Numbered from the stretch's first letter, positions 27,969 through 37,288 are shown. The stretch is DNA of 64,000 nucleotides from Pseudomonas sp. UBA4194 (GCF_002379585.1 NZ_DFUE01000030.1:1-64000), one strand, 5' to 3'. Program-made: numbers and translations. Notes: a model not told the origin generated them from the letters alone.

Positions 27969-29599
27969 ACACGTCAACCGCGATCTTGCAGGTCGAGGGC
28001 CTGCGTATCGTCTATCACACCGAGCAGGGGTCGGTGGCGGGCATCGACCAGGTGAGCTTTGCCATTCATCCAGGGGAGATTGTCGCCGTGGTGGGCGAAT
28101 CGGGTTCCGGCAAATCCACCACCGCCGGGGCCTTGGTGGGATTGCTGGCTGAGAACGCCTCGATCGAAGCGGGCAGCCTGCGTCTGGCGGGCGAAGAGCT
28201 GGTGGGGCTGGGTGAACGCAGCTGGCGTCACCTGCGAGGTCGCCAGGTCGGTTTCGTGCCTCAAGATCCTGGTCTGTCCCTGGACCCGGTCAAACGGATC
28301 GACCGTCAGCTCGAGGAAGCCATGACCGTGCACGGCATGGGCCGCCGCGAAGCCCGCGCACGGGCGCTGGTGTTGCTGGAGCAGGTCGGTCTGGCTGACA
28401 TCACACGGGTCGCGCGCAGCTACCCGCACCAGTTGTCGGGCGGCATGCGCCAGCGTGTGCTGATTGCCATCGCACTGGCCAACGACCCACCGCTGATCAT
28501 CGCCGATGAGCCCACCAGCGCTCTGGACGTCGGCGTTCAGCGTCAGGTGCTGGATCGTTTGCAGCGCTTGGCACGGGAGCGGGGTACGGCGGTGCTGTTG
28601 ATTACCCATGACCTGGGCGTGGCGCTGGACCGTGCCGATCGCCTGATCGTGATGCAACACGGGCAGATCGTCGAAAGCGGCCCGGCCCGGCAGATTTTCC
28701 AGCATCCAGGCCATGCTTATACCCGCCAGCTACTGGCTGCCGCACCGACGTTGGCCGTGGCCCGACCGCCGCTGCAATCGCGCCGATTCGATCAGGTGGC
28801 GCAGGCGGCGCCACTGTTGCAGGTGCGTTCGCTGCGCAAGGACTTTTCCAGTTGGCGCAACCCCGGGCGGGCAGCGGTGGAGGCGGTGTCGTTCGATGTG
28901 CTGCGTCACGGCACCACTGGCTTGGTGGGTGAGTCGGGTTCCGGCAAATCCACTACCGCGCGGTTGATTCTAGGTCTGGAGCGCCCTGACAGCGGCGAGG
29001 TGCTGTTCGACGGTCAGAACATCGCCGGCCTTTCGCCCCGGCAGTGGCAGCCGCTGCGCCGACGTATCCAGATCGTCTATCAGAACCCTTATGCCTCTCT
29101 GGACCCACGCTGGACGCTGGAGCAGATCATCTGCGAGCCATTACGGACCTTTTCCGTGGGTGATCGCGTTTGGCGGACCGAGCGTGCAGGTCAGCTGTTG
29201 GAGCAGGTGGAACTGCCTGCGCATTATCTGCGCAGGCGCCCCGGCGAGCTGTCCGGCGGCCAGCGCCAGCGGGTGGCGATCGCGCGGGCGTTGGCATTGC
29301 AGCCCGAGCTGCTGGTGCTGGACGAAGCGCTGTCGGCGCTGGATGCCTCGGTGCAGGCCCAGATTCTCAGGTTGCTGGCCGAGCTGCAGCAGCGGCTGGG
29401 GCACAGTTATCTGTTCATTTCCCATGACCTGGCCGTGGTGCGGCAGATCTGCGATCAGGTGGTGGTCATGCGCGATGGCCGCGTGGTGGAGCAGGGCGCC
29501 TGCGCTCGGGTGTTCGAAACCCCGGCCTCGGCCTATACCGCACAGCTGCTGGCGGACGTGCCCGGGCGGCTGTATCTGGATCAGCGGGAGGCGGGATGA
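27965..29599 (+). CDS. fused double ATPase of Dpp-type ABC importer (DppD-DppF)
   Basis: The product has 544 residues with two full ATPase domains. The first has Walker A GESGSGKSTTAGAL, signature LSGGMRQRV and Walker B LIIADEPTSALD; the second has GESGSGKSTTARL, LSGGQRQRV and LLVLDEALSALD. In most Dpp systems these are two proteins; fusions are also common in Proteobacteria. The ATG at 27965 lies inside a much longer open frame and was chosen because it overlaps the previous stop (ATGA) and begins the protein as expected. Confidence 0.93.
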   Translation: MNTSTAILQVEGLRIVYHTEQGSVAGIDQVSFAIHPGEIVAVVGESGSGKSTTAGALVGLLAENASIEAGSLRLAGEELVGLGERSWRHLRGRQVGFVPQDPGLSLDPVKRIDRQLEEAMTVHGMGRREARARALVLLEQVGLADITRVARSYPHQLSGGMRQRVLIAIALANDPPLIIADEPTSALDVGVQRQVLDRLQRLARERGTAVLLITHDLGVALDRADRLIVMQHGQIVESGPARQIFQHPGHAYTRQLLAAAPTLAVARPPLQSRRFDQVAQAAPLLQVRSLRKDFSSWRNPGRAAVEAVSFDVLRHGTTGLVGESGSGKSTTARLILGLERPDSGEVLFDGQNIAGLSPRQWQPLRRRIQIVYQNPYASLDPRWTLEQIICEPLRTFSVGDRVWRTERAGQLLEQVELPAHYLRRRPGELSGGQRQRVAIARALALQPELLVLDEALSALDASVQAQILRLLAELQQRLGHSYLFISHDLAVVRQICDQVVVMRDGRVVEQGACARVFETPASAYTAQLLADVPGRLYLDQREAG

Positions 29600-29675
29600 G
29601 GCGACCATTCACTACACATCATCCGCTTTCCTGAAACGCTCAAACAACTCGACAAGTCTCCAACAGGAACCCCCC

Positions 29676-30626
29676 ATGTCCGCTACCGTCATTGCCAGCC
29701 AACACGACGAAGAGATCAACGCACTGTTGCGTCAACGCCTGCCCGAATACACCATCATCCCGATCGGGCAGGGCGCCCCCAATGTCCCGCCTGAGGCGAC
29801 GATCCTGCTCACCCGACCTTTCTTCGGTCATTTTCTCACTCAGGCATTGCCAGAGAAACCGGCTGGCTGGCCGTTCAACCTCAAATGGGTACAGCTGACC
29901 TCCTCGGGCATCGACGGTTATCCCGCGTGGCTGTTCGACAGCCTGCCTGTCTCATCGGCGCGCGGCACCGCGTCGGTGGCAGTGGCGGAATTTGCCTTGG
30001 CCGCGATTCTGGCGCAGGCCAAGCAGTTCCCCGAGGTGTGGATCGACAGCGCCGAGCAGTGGCAGCGCTTTCCCCTGCAACAGCTGAGTGGAAGCACGCT
30101 GGGCATCGTCGGTTTCGGTGCCATCGGCAAGGACCTGGCGATCCGTGCCCAGGCTCTGGGGGTCAAGGTGATTGCCGTGAACCACTCCGGCAAACCCTTC
30201 GATGTGCCAGGGGTTGAACGCGCTGACAGCCTGCCAGGCCTGTTTGCGGCATCCGATCACGTGGTACTGGCTGCCCCCGCGACGCGCTCCACCCGCCATC
30301 TGGTGGACCAGGCATTGCTGGCCCATGCCAAGCCGGGTTTGCATCTGGTGAACATTGCCCGTGGCAGCCTGATCGACGAGGCGGCGCTGGTTGAAGCGTT
30401 GGATGAAGGCCGGTTGAGCAGGGCCACCCTGGACGTGACGGCGGTGGAACCGACCCCTGCGGATCATCCGTTCTATCGCCACCCCAAAGTGCGCCTGTCG
30501 CCCCATGTGTCACCCGCCAGTGGGGTGATCTGGCATAACATCGTCGAGCATTTTGTGCGCAATCTGTTGCGCCATCATCAGGGCGAGGCTTTGGGGGATG
30601 TGGTGGATTTCGAGCGGGGGTATTGA
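29676..30626 (+). CDS. D-2-hydroxyacid dehydrogenase (NAD(P)-dependent)
   Basis: The product has 316 residues. It has the Rossmann motif GIVGFGAIGKDLA, the catalytic arginine in NIARGSLIDEAAL, glutamate in AVEPTPADHP and histidine in LSPHVSPAS of the D-isomer specific dehydrogenase family (glyoxylate/hydroxypyruvate reductases and others). It is the last gene of the operon, 76 bases after the ATPase gene. Its likely role is to reduce an oxo-acid product of the monooxygenase or aldolase step, or to oxidise a D-hydroxy acid. Confidence 0.88.
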   Translation: MSATVIASQHDEEINALLRQRLPEYTIIPIGQGAPNVPPEATILLTRPFFGHFLTQALPEKPAGWPFNLKWVQLTSSGIDGYPAWLFDSLPVSSARGTASVAVAEFALAAILAQAKQFPEVWIDSAEQWQRFPLQQLSGSTLGIVGFGAIGKDLAIRAQALGVKVIAVNHSGKPFDVPGVERADSLPGLFAASDHVVLAAPATRSTRHLVDQALLAHAKPGLHLVNIARGSLIDEAALVEALDEGRLSRATLDVTAVEPTPADHPFYRHPKVRLSPHVSPASGVIWHNIVEHFVRNLLRHHQGEALGDVVDFERGY

Positions 30627-30651
30627 GGGTGGGGTTGGCTGGGGGAACCGT

Positions 30652-30847
30652 GGTGAATGGTCCCCTCACCCCAGCCCTCTCCCTGAGGGAGAGGGAGCTA
30701 ATAGCAGACCGCGATAGCCGCAACACCGCCGCACGGCCCCCTCTCCCTGAGGGAGAGGGAGCTAAAAGCGGACCGCCGATAGCCGCAACACCACCGTACG
30801 GCTCCCTCTCCCTCAGGGAGAGGGCTGGGGTGAGGGGACCATTCACC
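30652..30847. repeat. long inverted repeat with three CCCTCTCCC palindromes
   Basis: The outer arms, about 45 bases at 30652-30697 and their reverse complement at 30801-30847, enclose a related middle copy. A 21-base palindrome (arms CCCTCTCCC, GGGAGAGGG) occurs at 30675-30695, 30739-30759 and 30804-30824. The spacers (beginning AGCTAATAGCAGACC and AGCTAAAAGCGGACC) are themselves a diverged direct repeat of about 64 bases. The palindrome type is a known kind of intergenic repeat in Pseudomonas and related bacteria. The region could fold into a large cruciform and act as a terminator for the operon before it. The rest of 30627-30970 holds no gene. Confidence 0.85.
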
Positions 30848-30970
30848 GCCGACTCATCTAGAACCCCCCAAAGATTCAGCCTTTCGTCCGACACCTCAAC
30901 CCAACTGTGACCCCCGGCACACTCCCTGCTTCAGTATTGTGACATTTATGTGACAGGCCACTGAAGTTCT

Positions 30971-31360
30971 ATGGGCACCGCCAACAAACCCGCCAAGCGC
31001 CGGGCGACGATCATCTTTCGTCGTGAGGGACGCATCCTTTTCGTGCGTAAACGCAAGGCAAAGTGGAATCTGCCCGGCGGCCGCGTCGAGCAGGCCGAAA
31101 CGCCCATGCAGGCCGCTTTTCGGGAAATGTCGGAAGAAACCGGGATGACCCTCGGCCATCTTTTCTACATTTCCGAGTACCAGGAAAGCAACGTGATCCA
31201 CTACCTGTTCGAAAGCTCGGTGTCGCTGCAGCGCGAGCCTCGTCCGTGCAATGAAATTGCCGACTGCCGCTGGTTCACCGTGAAGGAGTTGAGCAAGCGC
31301 AACGTCAATCGGTCGGTGAAAGCCTTGCTCAAGCGTTGGCTCGCCGAGTCGGCCGTTTGA
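30971..31360 (+). CDS. Nudix hydrolase
   Basis: The product has 129 residues. The Nudix box is complete, from GGRVEQAETPMQAAFREM through SEETGM at about residues 36-58 (glycine, REx2EE glutamates). Nudix enzymes hydrolyse nucleoside diphosphates linked to another group; the basic, short form here does not identify the substrate. It is a stand-alone gene and converges with the LysR gene, with 2 bases between the stops. Confidence 0.9.
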   Translation: MGTANKPAKRRATIIFRREGRILFVRKRKAKWNLPGGRVEQAETPMQAAFREMSEETGMTLGHLFYISEYQESNVIHYLFESSVSLQREPRPCNEIADCRWFTVKELSKRNVNRSVKALLKRWLAESAV

Positions 31361-31362
31361 GC

Positions 31363-32262
31363 CTACCTGCTCGGGTCTGGCGTCAGTTGCTGCAACCGTG
31401 GACCCATCCACTCCACGAACGCCTTGACCCGCGGTGAAAGCTGCAAGGCGTGGGGGTAAACCCACTGGATCGGCAGATCAGCGGGCTCGAAGGCTTGCAG
31501 CACCCGCACCAAACGACCGTCTGCCAATTCCTCGGCGACCTGGTAATGCATCAGTCGGGTGATGCCCACACCCTCGACGCAAGCCAGGCTGGCCGCGCGG
31601 ATCTGGTTGCACACCAACCGGGGGCTGATGTCCTGGGCTGATTCATGATCGCCGTGTCGGTAATACCACTGGCGGCCCTGCGCGGCCACGGCGATACAGG
31701 CGTGCGCCGGCAACGCCGCCGGGTTCGGCAAGGCCGGTGCACGGCGCAGATAGTCAGGGCTGGCACAGGTGATCAGGCGGGTCACGCCTACCGGGCGCGC
31801 GACCAGCGTGGAGTCAGGCAGGTGGCCAATGCGCAGGGCCAGGTCCAGGCGTTCGTCGAGCAACGGCACGACGTGGTCGATGAACATCACGTCCAGGGTA
31901 ATTTCGGCATGCTCGCGCAGAAACGCGTTGACCAGCGGCGCAACGAAGCGCTGGCCGAATTCCACCGGCGCGGTCATGCGCAGCAGCCCCCGCAGCACGC
32001 CGTCCCGGGCGTCCAGACGCTGCTCCATGTCATCGAAGTCCGCCAGCATGCGCCGGCTCCAGTTGAGGTACTGCTCGCCCTCGTCGGTGAGCGCCATGCG
32101 CCGCGTGCTGCGGTTCAGCAACCGCACGCCCAGGTAGTGCTCCAAAGCCGCCAGCGACCGTACCAGGGAGGCCACCGACTGCCCTGTGCTGTCGGCAGCA
32201 GCGCTCAGGCTGCCGCTGTCGACGATGCGAACGAAGTTGGCCATTGCCTTGAGCCTGTCCAT
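31363..32262 (-). CDS. LysR-family transcriptional regulator
   Basis: The product has 299 residues. The N-terminal helix-turn-helix (MDRLKAMANFVRIVDSGSLSAAADSTGQSVASLVRSL) is followed by the usual effector domain. DRLKAMANFVRIVDSGS with ALTDEGEQYLNWSRRML places it in the common LysR subgroup close to DsdC-unrelated, PA0477/YafC-like regulators. The ATG at 32262 was chosen because it starts the domain. It is divergent from the VOC-GST pair (117 bases between), its likely target. Confidence 0.88.
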   Translation of the reverse strand: MDRLKAMANFVRIVDSGSLSAAADSTGQSVASLVRSLAALEHYLGVRLLNRSTRRMALTDEGEQYLNWSRRMLADFDDMEQRLDARDGVLRGLLRMTAPVEFGQRFVAPLVNAFLREHAEITLDVMFIDHVVPLLDERLDLALRIGHLPDSTLVARPVGVTRLITCASPDYLRRAPALPNPAALPAHACIAVAAQGRQWYYRHGDHESAQDISPRLVCNQIRAASLACVEGVGITRLMHYQVAEELADGRLVRVLQAFEPADLPIQWVYPHALQLSPRVKAFVEWMGPRLQQLTPDPSR

Positions 32263-32379
32263 TGCCGTCCTTTCGATTAGTGCGGTGAGTGCATAGGTAT
32301 TGTCAGCTTCGCACCATAGGTCAGAGGGGCCTGCTGGGCGAGACTGGGAACACACAGGTCAACCGGAGGTTATATTGCC

Positions 32380-32808
32380 ATGAGCCCACACTTACCCAAT
32401 CCATCGCGAATTCTGGCCTACGACCATATCGGAATCCGCGTCAGCGACCAAAGCCGCGCCATGGCTTTTTACCAGGCCCTCGGCTTTCAGGAAACCGCGC
32501 GTTTCCCGCGTTATGAGGCCAACGAAATGCTCAGCGCAGATGGCGTGCGCATCAACCTGATCTTCAATGGCGTGCGCGTGCCCAGTGCGCACAATGCGTT
32601 GCTGGACGCACCCATCAAGCTGCCCGGCATGACCCACCCGGCGTTCATCGTCGATGACCTGCAGGCCTTGCAGCACTGGCTGGGCGAGCAGGGCATCACG
32701 ATCACCGAAGGGCCGCACCCGATTGGCCCCAGACGCGTTGCCTTGTTCATCCGTGACCCGGACGGCAACGTGCTTGAATTCAATCAACTCATCGATGGAG
32801 AGGCATGA
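32380..32808 (+). CDS. VOC-family (glyoxalase-like) protein
   Basis: The product has 142 residues. It has the paired beta-alpha-beta-beta-beta modules of vicinal-oxygen-chelate enzymes: YDHIGIRVSDQSRAMAFYQ at the start and VALFIRDPDGNVLEFNQ with the metal-binding glutamate at the end. It could be a glyoxalase, a dioxygenase-like or a resistance protein. GGAGGT precedes the ATG. It overlaps the GST gene by 4 bases, and VOC plus GST suggests thiol-dependent detoxification of an electrophile. Confidence 0.85.
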   Translation: MSPHLPNPSRILAYDHIGIRVSDQSRAMAFYQALGFQETARFPRYEANEMLSADGVRINLIFNGVRVPSAHNALLDAPIKLPGMTHPAFIVDDLQALQHWLGEQGITITEGPHPIGPRRVALFIRDPDGNVLEFNQLIDGEA

Positions 32809-33395
32809 TGAAACTGTATGACCTGGATGTTTCTGGCAACTGCTACAAGGTCAGGCTATTCGCGGCATTGGCCAACATCGACCTGGAACTGATACCCGTA
32901 GACCTTGCCAGCGGTGCGCACAAGCGGCCACCGCTGAGCGATCTCAACCCGTTGCAGCAGGTGCCGGTGCTGGAAGATGGCCCGGTGGTGCTGCGCGATT
33001 CCCAGGCCATTCTGGTTTATCTGGCCGGCCAATATGGCGGTCTGGCGTGGTGGCCGGCGCACCCCGAGGGCCAGGCGCACGTGGTGCAGTGGCTGTCGTT
33101 TGCGGCCAACGAAGTGCAGCACAGCGTCAATGCCGCACGGCTGGTCCGCAAGTTTGGCTACCCGTTGGACCACGCAGGCGCGCTGGACAAGTCGAAGCTG
33201 ACGCTGACGCTCCTCGACCAACACCTGGCGCACAACGACTGGCTGGCGATGGGGCGGCCCACCATTGCCGACTGTGCGGTGTATCCCTATGTGGTGCTGG
33301 CGCCGGAGGGCGACGTGGACCTGCAGCCTTACGTGCATGTCGGGCGCTGGATCGAACGCCTGCAGAAGTTGCCGGGCTACCTGGCCAAGCCCTGA
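32805..33395 (+). CDS. glutathione S-transferase family protein
   Basis: The product has 196 residues. The thioredoxin-like N-terminal domain shows LYDLDVSGNCYKVRLFAAL, the cis-proline motif QQVPVLEDG and the glutathione-contacting DSQAILVYLA. The helical C-terminal domain contains the N-capping pattern PTIADCAVYPYV. The active-site position has Ser-Gly-Asn-Cys. Coupled to the VOC gene by the ATGA overlap. Confidence 0.9.
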   Translation: MMKLYDLDVSGNCYKVRLFAALANIDLELIPVDLASGAHKRPPLSDLNPLQQVPVLEDGPVVLRDSQAILVYLAGQYGGLAWWPAHPEGQAHVVQWLSFAANEVQHSVNAARLVRKFGYPLDHAGALDKSKLTLTLLDQHLAHNDWLAMGRPTIADCAVYPYVVLAPEGDVDLQPYVHVGRWIERLQKLPGYLAKP

Positions 33396-33404
33396 AGTGC
33401 GGAC

Positions 33405-35132
33405 CTAGCCTGGCCCGCTCAGCAGCTGCTCTATTCGGCCGGCGAGCGCGGCCATGGCGAACGGCTTGGTCAGCAGGTGCATCCCGGACTCGAGCTGATC
33501 CTCCCAGGCCTTGGCGTCTTGCACATAGCCGGTGATGAACAGCACCTTCAAGCCGGGTCGCAGGCTGCGTCCGGCATCGGCTACCTGGCGGCCATTGATG
33601 CCGCCAGGCAGGCCGACATCGGTGACCAGCAGATCGATACGCCGATCCGATTGCAGAATCGCCAGGCCACCGGCGCCGTCAGTGGCCTGCAGCGTGGTGT
33701 AGCCGAGATCTTCCAGTACCTCGGTCACCAGCATGCGCACGGTGGGCTCGTCATCGATCACCAGCACCTGCTCATTGCGACTGGTGAGGGCGGGCAGTGT
33801 CGAACTCTCGCCGGCTTCGGCGACGCTGGCCATAACCGTGGCCCGCGGAAGAAAGAGGGTCATGCGGGTGCCGACACCGATCCGGGATTGCACGCGCACA
33901 CTGCCACCGGACTGACGCACGAACCCGTAGATCATCGACAGGCCCAGCCCAGTGCCTTCGCCCATGGGCTTGGTGGTAAAGAACGGGTCGAAGGCGTGGG
34001 CGATCACCTCGCTGCTCATGCCACTGCCGGTGTCGTGCACGCTCAGCGTCAGGTAGTCGCCAGCGGGTAGCTCGTTCTCGGCCGCTTCCAGGGGCGCCAG
34101 GGTGCAATTGGCTGCGTGGATGGTCAGGACGCCACCCAGCGGCATGGCGTCGCGGGCGTTGATGCACAGGTTGAGCAGGGCGTTTTCCAGCTGGTTGGGA
34201 TCGACCTGGGTCAGCCACAGGTCGGGCTCGCTGTCGACGCTGACCTGCACCGAGGGTCCCACCGTGCTGCGAATCAGCTCGAGCATGCCCAGCACCAGTT
34301 CCTGGACTTCCGTGGCCCGGGGCTCGAGGGTCTGGCGACGAGAGAACGCCAGCAATCGGTGGGTCAGGGCTGCCGCTCGGCGGGAGGCCCCCAGTGCCGC
34401 GTCGAGGTAGCGATCGATGTCGCCGATACGACGCTGGTCTATGCGCAGCCTGAGCATCTCCAGACTGCCCATGATGCCCGTCAGCAGGTTGTTGAAGTCG
34501 TGGGCCAGGCCCCCGGTCAGTTGCCCCACCGCTTCCATTTTCAGGCTTTGCCGCAGTTGCTGCTCGAGCAGGCGCTGGGCTGTCATGTCCAGGCCTACAC
34601 CGGTGCGTCGGACAGGTTCGCCCGCTGTATTGAAGTAGGTATGACCACGCGACAGCACCCAGCGCACCGAGCCGTCCGGGTGGACGATGCGGTACTCGAG
34701 CTCCAGATCGCCGCTGTTTACCAGGCCGCCGGCCATGGTCCTGCGCAGGGCCAGCAGGTCGTCGGGGTGGACGTTGGCCAGAAAGCCGCTGCGCTTGATG
34801 CCCGCGGCGGCCTGCAAAGGGTCGATGCCGTACAGTTCGCTGATACCGGCGTCGCAATAGAAGCAGTCGTTGGACACTTCATAGGTCCAGACACCGACCC
34901 CGCTCACCGCCGACAGCGCCAGGCGGGCGAAGTCCATGGAGTCATGCAGCGCGGTCTCGTCTCGCTGCTCGACGGTCACGTCCCGGGCACTGCCTTCGCG
35001 GGCCTGAATGACCCGCAGCGCGGCGTGTTGGGCGTCTTCGAAACTGGCGTAGTGGCCATCGTTGACCTGGCTCTCGAGCAGCGCGCGCAGCGCCAGGTCG
35101 AGGGCCATGTCCTGGGGTGCCCGATAGGCCAT
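33405..35132 (-). CDS. PAS hybrid histidine kinase with receiver domain
   Basis: The product has 575 residues and no membrane helix, so it is cytosolic. Residues 11-46 (LRALLESQVNDGHYASFEDA, AALRVIQARE) resemble a ParD-type ribbon-helix-helix dimerisation segment. A PAS domain follows at about residues 65-185 (FLANVHPDDLLALR), then the phosphoacceptor His211 in GGLAHDFNNLLTGI, the N-box NLCINARDAM, the G/F boxes to EGTGLGLSMIYGFV, and a C-terminal receiver from 456 with Asp505 in LLVTDVGLPGG. The signal and final output are not evident. The MFS gene lies upstream on the same strand, 89 bases away. Confidence 0.9.
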   Translation of the reverse strand: MAYRAPQDMALDLALRALLESQVNDGHYASFEDAQHAALRVIQAREGSARDVTVEQRDETALHDSMDFARLALSAVSGVGVWTYEVSNDCFYCDAGISELYGIDPLQAAAGIKRSGFLANVHPDDLLALRRTMAGGLVNSGDLELEYRIVHPDGSVRWVLSRGHTYFNTAGEPVRRTGVGLDMTAQRLLEQQLRQSLKMEAVGQLTGGLAHDFNNLLTGIMGSLEMLRLRIDQRRIGDIDRYLDAALGASRRAAALTHRLLAFSRRQTLEPRATEVQELVLGMLELIRSTVGPSVQVSVDSEPDLWLTQVDPNQLENALLNLCINARDAMPLGGVLTIHAANCTLAPLEAAENELPAGDYLTLSVHDTGSGMSSEVIAHAFDPFFTTKPMGEGTGLGLSMIYGFVRQSGGSVRVQSRIGVGTRMTLFLPRATVMASVAEAGESSTLPALTSRNEQVLVIDDEPTVRMLVTEVLEDLGYTTLQATDGAGGLAILQSDRRIDLLVTDVGLPGGINGRQVADAGRSLRPGLKVLFITGYVQDAKAWEDQLESGMHLLTKPFAMAALAGRIEQLLSGPG

Positions 35133-35221
35133 GCGCGGTTCTCTTGCTGAAAAGGGGAGCGGGGGCGGGATTATCACATAACTGGGCGGAACCGGTGGTG
35201 GCGGGTCCGCCAGACCACCCT

Positions 35222-36400
35222 CTAGGCGCAGCTCTGCACTTCCTGCCGTCCACCCCGTGGCCAGGCCACGCTGAGCAAGCCCAGCAGCGCCATTCCCGCA
35301 CCCACCCACAGCGGCGCCCGCAGGCCGTAACCGGCGTCGATGACCGCACCGCCTGCCCAACTTCCCAGGGCCAGACCTGCGGTGATCACCGAAGTATGCA
35401 GGGCGTTGACCAGCGCCGAGGGCTCGGCGGCTTTCATCACACGGGCAACCATTGCCGGGTTCAGCGCCACACCGGTCAGGCCTACGGTGATGAAGCAGGT
35501 CAGGCTCAGCCAGCGTAGATCGCCGGCCAGGGCAAAGCCGGCCAACGCCAGCACCAGCAACGCCAAGCCCCAGCGCAGTGCTGCGAAGGTGTGGCTGTCG
35601 GCGAAGCGGCCCACCACGATATTGCCGACCACGTTGGCGACGCCGTACAGCGCCAGCAGCGGAGCGACCTGGCTCGGCGCCAGGCCGACTTCCTGAATCA
35701 GAATCGGTGTGCAATAGCTGAACGCGGCAAAGGTCGACCCGATGATCAACCCGCTGGTCAAGTAGGCTCCCCACAGGCTCGGACTGGCCAGGGTCAGCCA
35801 CTGTTGACGCAAGCTTGGCTGCGCCCCCGGTTCACCCCGCGGCAGGCGACTGGCCGCCAGCACCGTACACACCAGGGCCAGTGCCGCCACCAGCCAGGCG
35901 CTGGCACGCCAGCCGAAATGCTGCTGCACGAAGGCGGTCATGGGCACGCCAATCACCGGGGACAGCATCAGACCGGCCAGCACCACGGAGATTGCGCGAC
36001 CCCGCTCCTGAGGCGCGACCAGGCCTGCGCACAGGGTCATGCACAAGCCGATGCACACGGCGCTGGAGACACCCATGACGATGCGCGCCAGCACCAGCAC
36101 TTCATAGCTCGGCGCTGCGGCGCCCAGCGCGCTCGCGGCCACATACACGGCCAACAGCGCCACCAGGGCACGGGTGTTGTCGATGCCGCGCGACAGCAGC
36201 AGAATCGTCACGGGTGGCCCACCCAGGGCCATGCCCAAGGCATAGAACGCGATCAGGTTGCCGACCTGAGCCAGGCTGACGGAAAAGCTGTCGACCAGGG
36301 CCGGCATCATCCCCGCCACCATGAATTCGGCGGTCACCAGGGAAAAGATGGTCAGGCCCAGCAGATAGACGGCCGGGGGAAGTGCGGAACGGGTGGTCAT
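35222..36400 (-). CDS. MFS transporter (DHA1/AraJ-type)
   Basis: The product has 392 residues and 12 membrane segments. The first helices (FSLVTAEFMVAGMMPALVDSF, LGMALGGPPVTILL) match the DHA1 family of small-molecule exporters. The ATG at 36400 was chosen over an upstream in-frame TTG. Substrate unknown. It has its own 108-base upstream region before the next gene. Confidence 0.85.
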   Translation of the reverse strand: MTTRSALPPAVYLLGLTIFSLVTAEFMVAGMMPALVDSFSVSLAQVGNLIAFYALGMALGGPPVTILLLSRGIDNTRALVALLAVYVAASALGAAAPSYEVLVLARIVMGVSSAVCIGLCMTLCAGLVAPQERGRAISVVLAGLMLSPVIGVPMTAFVQQHFGWRASAWLVAALALVCTVLAASRLPRGEPGAQPSLRQQWLTLASPSLWGAYLTSGLIIGSTFAAFSYCTPILIQEVGLAPSQVAPLLALYGVANVVGNIVVGRFADSHTFAALRWGLALLVLALAGFALAGDLRWLSLTCFITVGLTGVALNPAMVARVMKAAEPSALVNALHTSVITAGLALGSWAGGAVIDAGYGLRAPLWVGAGMALLGLLSVAWPRGGRQEVQSCA

Positions 36401-36508
36401 AGGTGTCTCGGGCAAAAGCAAAGGCCCATACCCTAGGGATTGTTGAACAGATGGTCAAATATCCAATGGGCATAGCGACCGAACGCCGCGTTTGGGCAAC
36501 GCTCGCCG

Positions 36509-37288
36509 CTAGGGGCCTGCATCCTGCGCATAGACATCCATCAGCCGCTTGAGCGTGCCATCCTTGCGCAAGGTGGCCACGGCCTCGCGCAGCCGCTTGA
36601 CGATCGGCTCGGCGCAGTCCCTGGAGCACGCCAGGTACAGGTCGGAGGTCATCAGCACCGGGCTCATCAGCAAGGGCCGGTCCGACACTTCACGCCAGAT
36701 GTAGCGTGATTCCGGTACGCCGTTGAACCAGGCGTCCACCCGCCCCAACAACAGCATCTGCGCCGGGTTCTCGCCGATCTTCAGTGGGTAGATCTGCTCA
36801 TCGCTGAAGCCCTCGTCGCGCAACTTGCGCTCCTGGGCACTGCCCATGCCGACTGCGATGCGGTGGTAGGTCTTGCGTGCCTGGGCGAAGGTTTCCACGC
36901 GGTTTTCCAGGCTGAAGAACGCCCGGTCCATGGACATGATGGGCGCGATCCAGGTGTATTTCGCTTCCCGGTCCAGCGTGCGCGACAACGGGATGATCAG
37001 TTGGTCCTGACCGTGCTCCACCGTTCGCTGCGCTCGGGGCCAGGGCAGGGTGATGAGGTGCAGGTCGTAACCGGCCATGGCGGCAGCCTTCACGGTGGCT
37101 TCGCCGACAATGCCCCGTTGGCCGGGCTGGCCTTGCATGCTCAGGGGAGGGGCATCGGGTAGAAACAGATCCAGGGTGCGCGACGGCGCCGCCCCAGCCG
37201 TACTGAGCCAGATGGCAGGCACCACTGCCCACAGCAGCGCAAGTGGCAGCCTGTGCGAGCGATGGCGCGAGGGGGTCAAGCGACCCAT
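36509..37288 (-). CDS. periplasmic family 3 solute-binding-like protein
   Basis: The product has 259 residues with a signal peptide (LLWAVVPAIWLSTAGAAPS, cleaved about residue 34). The rest is of the amino-acid-binding (SBP family 3) type: LDLFLPDAPPLSM, then GIVGEATVKAAAMAGYDLHL and TLKRLMDVYAQ at the end. No ABC genes are beside it; such orphan proteins often act as sensors or as unspecific scavengers. The ATG at 37288 begins a charged n-region. Confidence 0.75.
   Translation of the reverse strand: MGRLTPSRHRSHRLPLALLWAVVPAIWLSTAGAAPSRTLDLFLPDAPPLSMQGQPGQRGIVGEATVKAAAMAGYDLHLITLPWPRAQRTVEHGQDQLIIPLSRTLDREAKYTWIAPIMSMDRAFFSLENRVETFAQARKTYHRIAVGMGSAQERKLRDEGFSDEQIYPLKIGENPAQMLLLGRVDAWFNGVPESRYIWREVSDRPLLMSPVLMTSDLYLACSRDCAEPIVKRLREAVATLRKDGTLKRLMDVYAQDAGP

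Noticed and set aside
30675..30824. possible CRISPR-like array
   Set aside because: Only three palindromic copies, similar rather than unique spacers, one copy inverted, and no cas genes; it is an intergenic repeat cluster.
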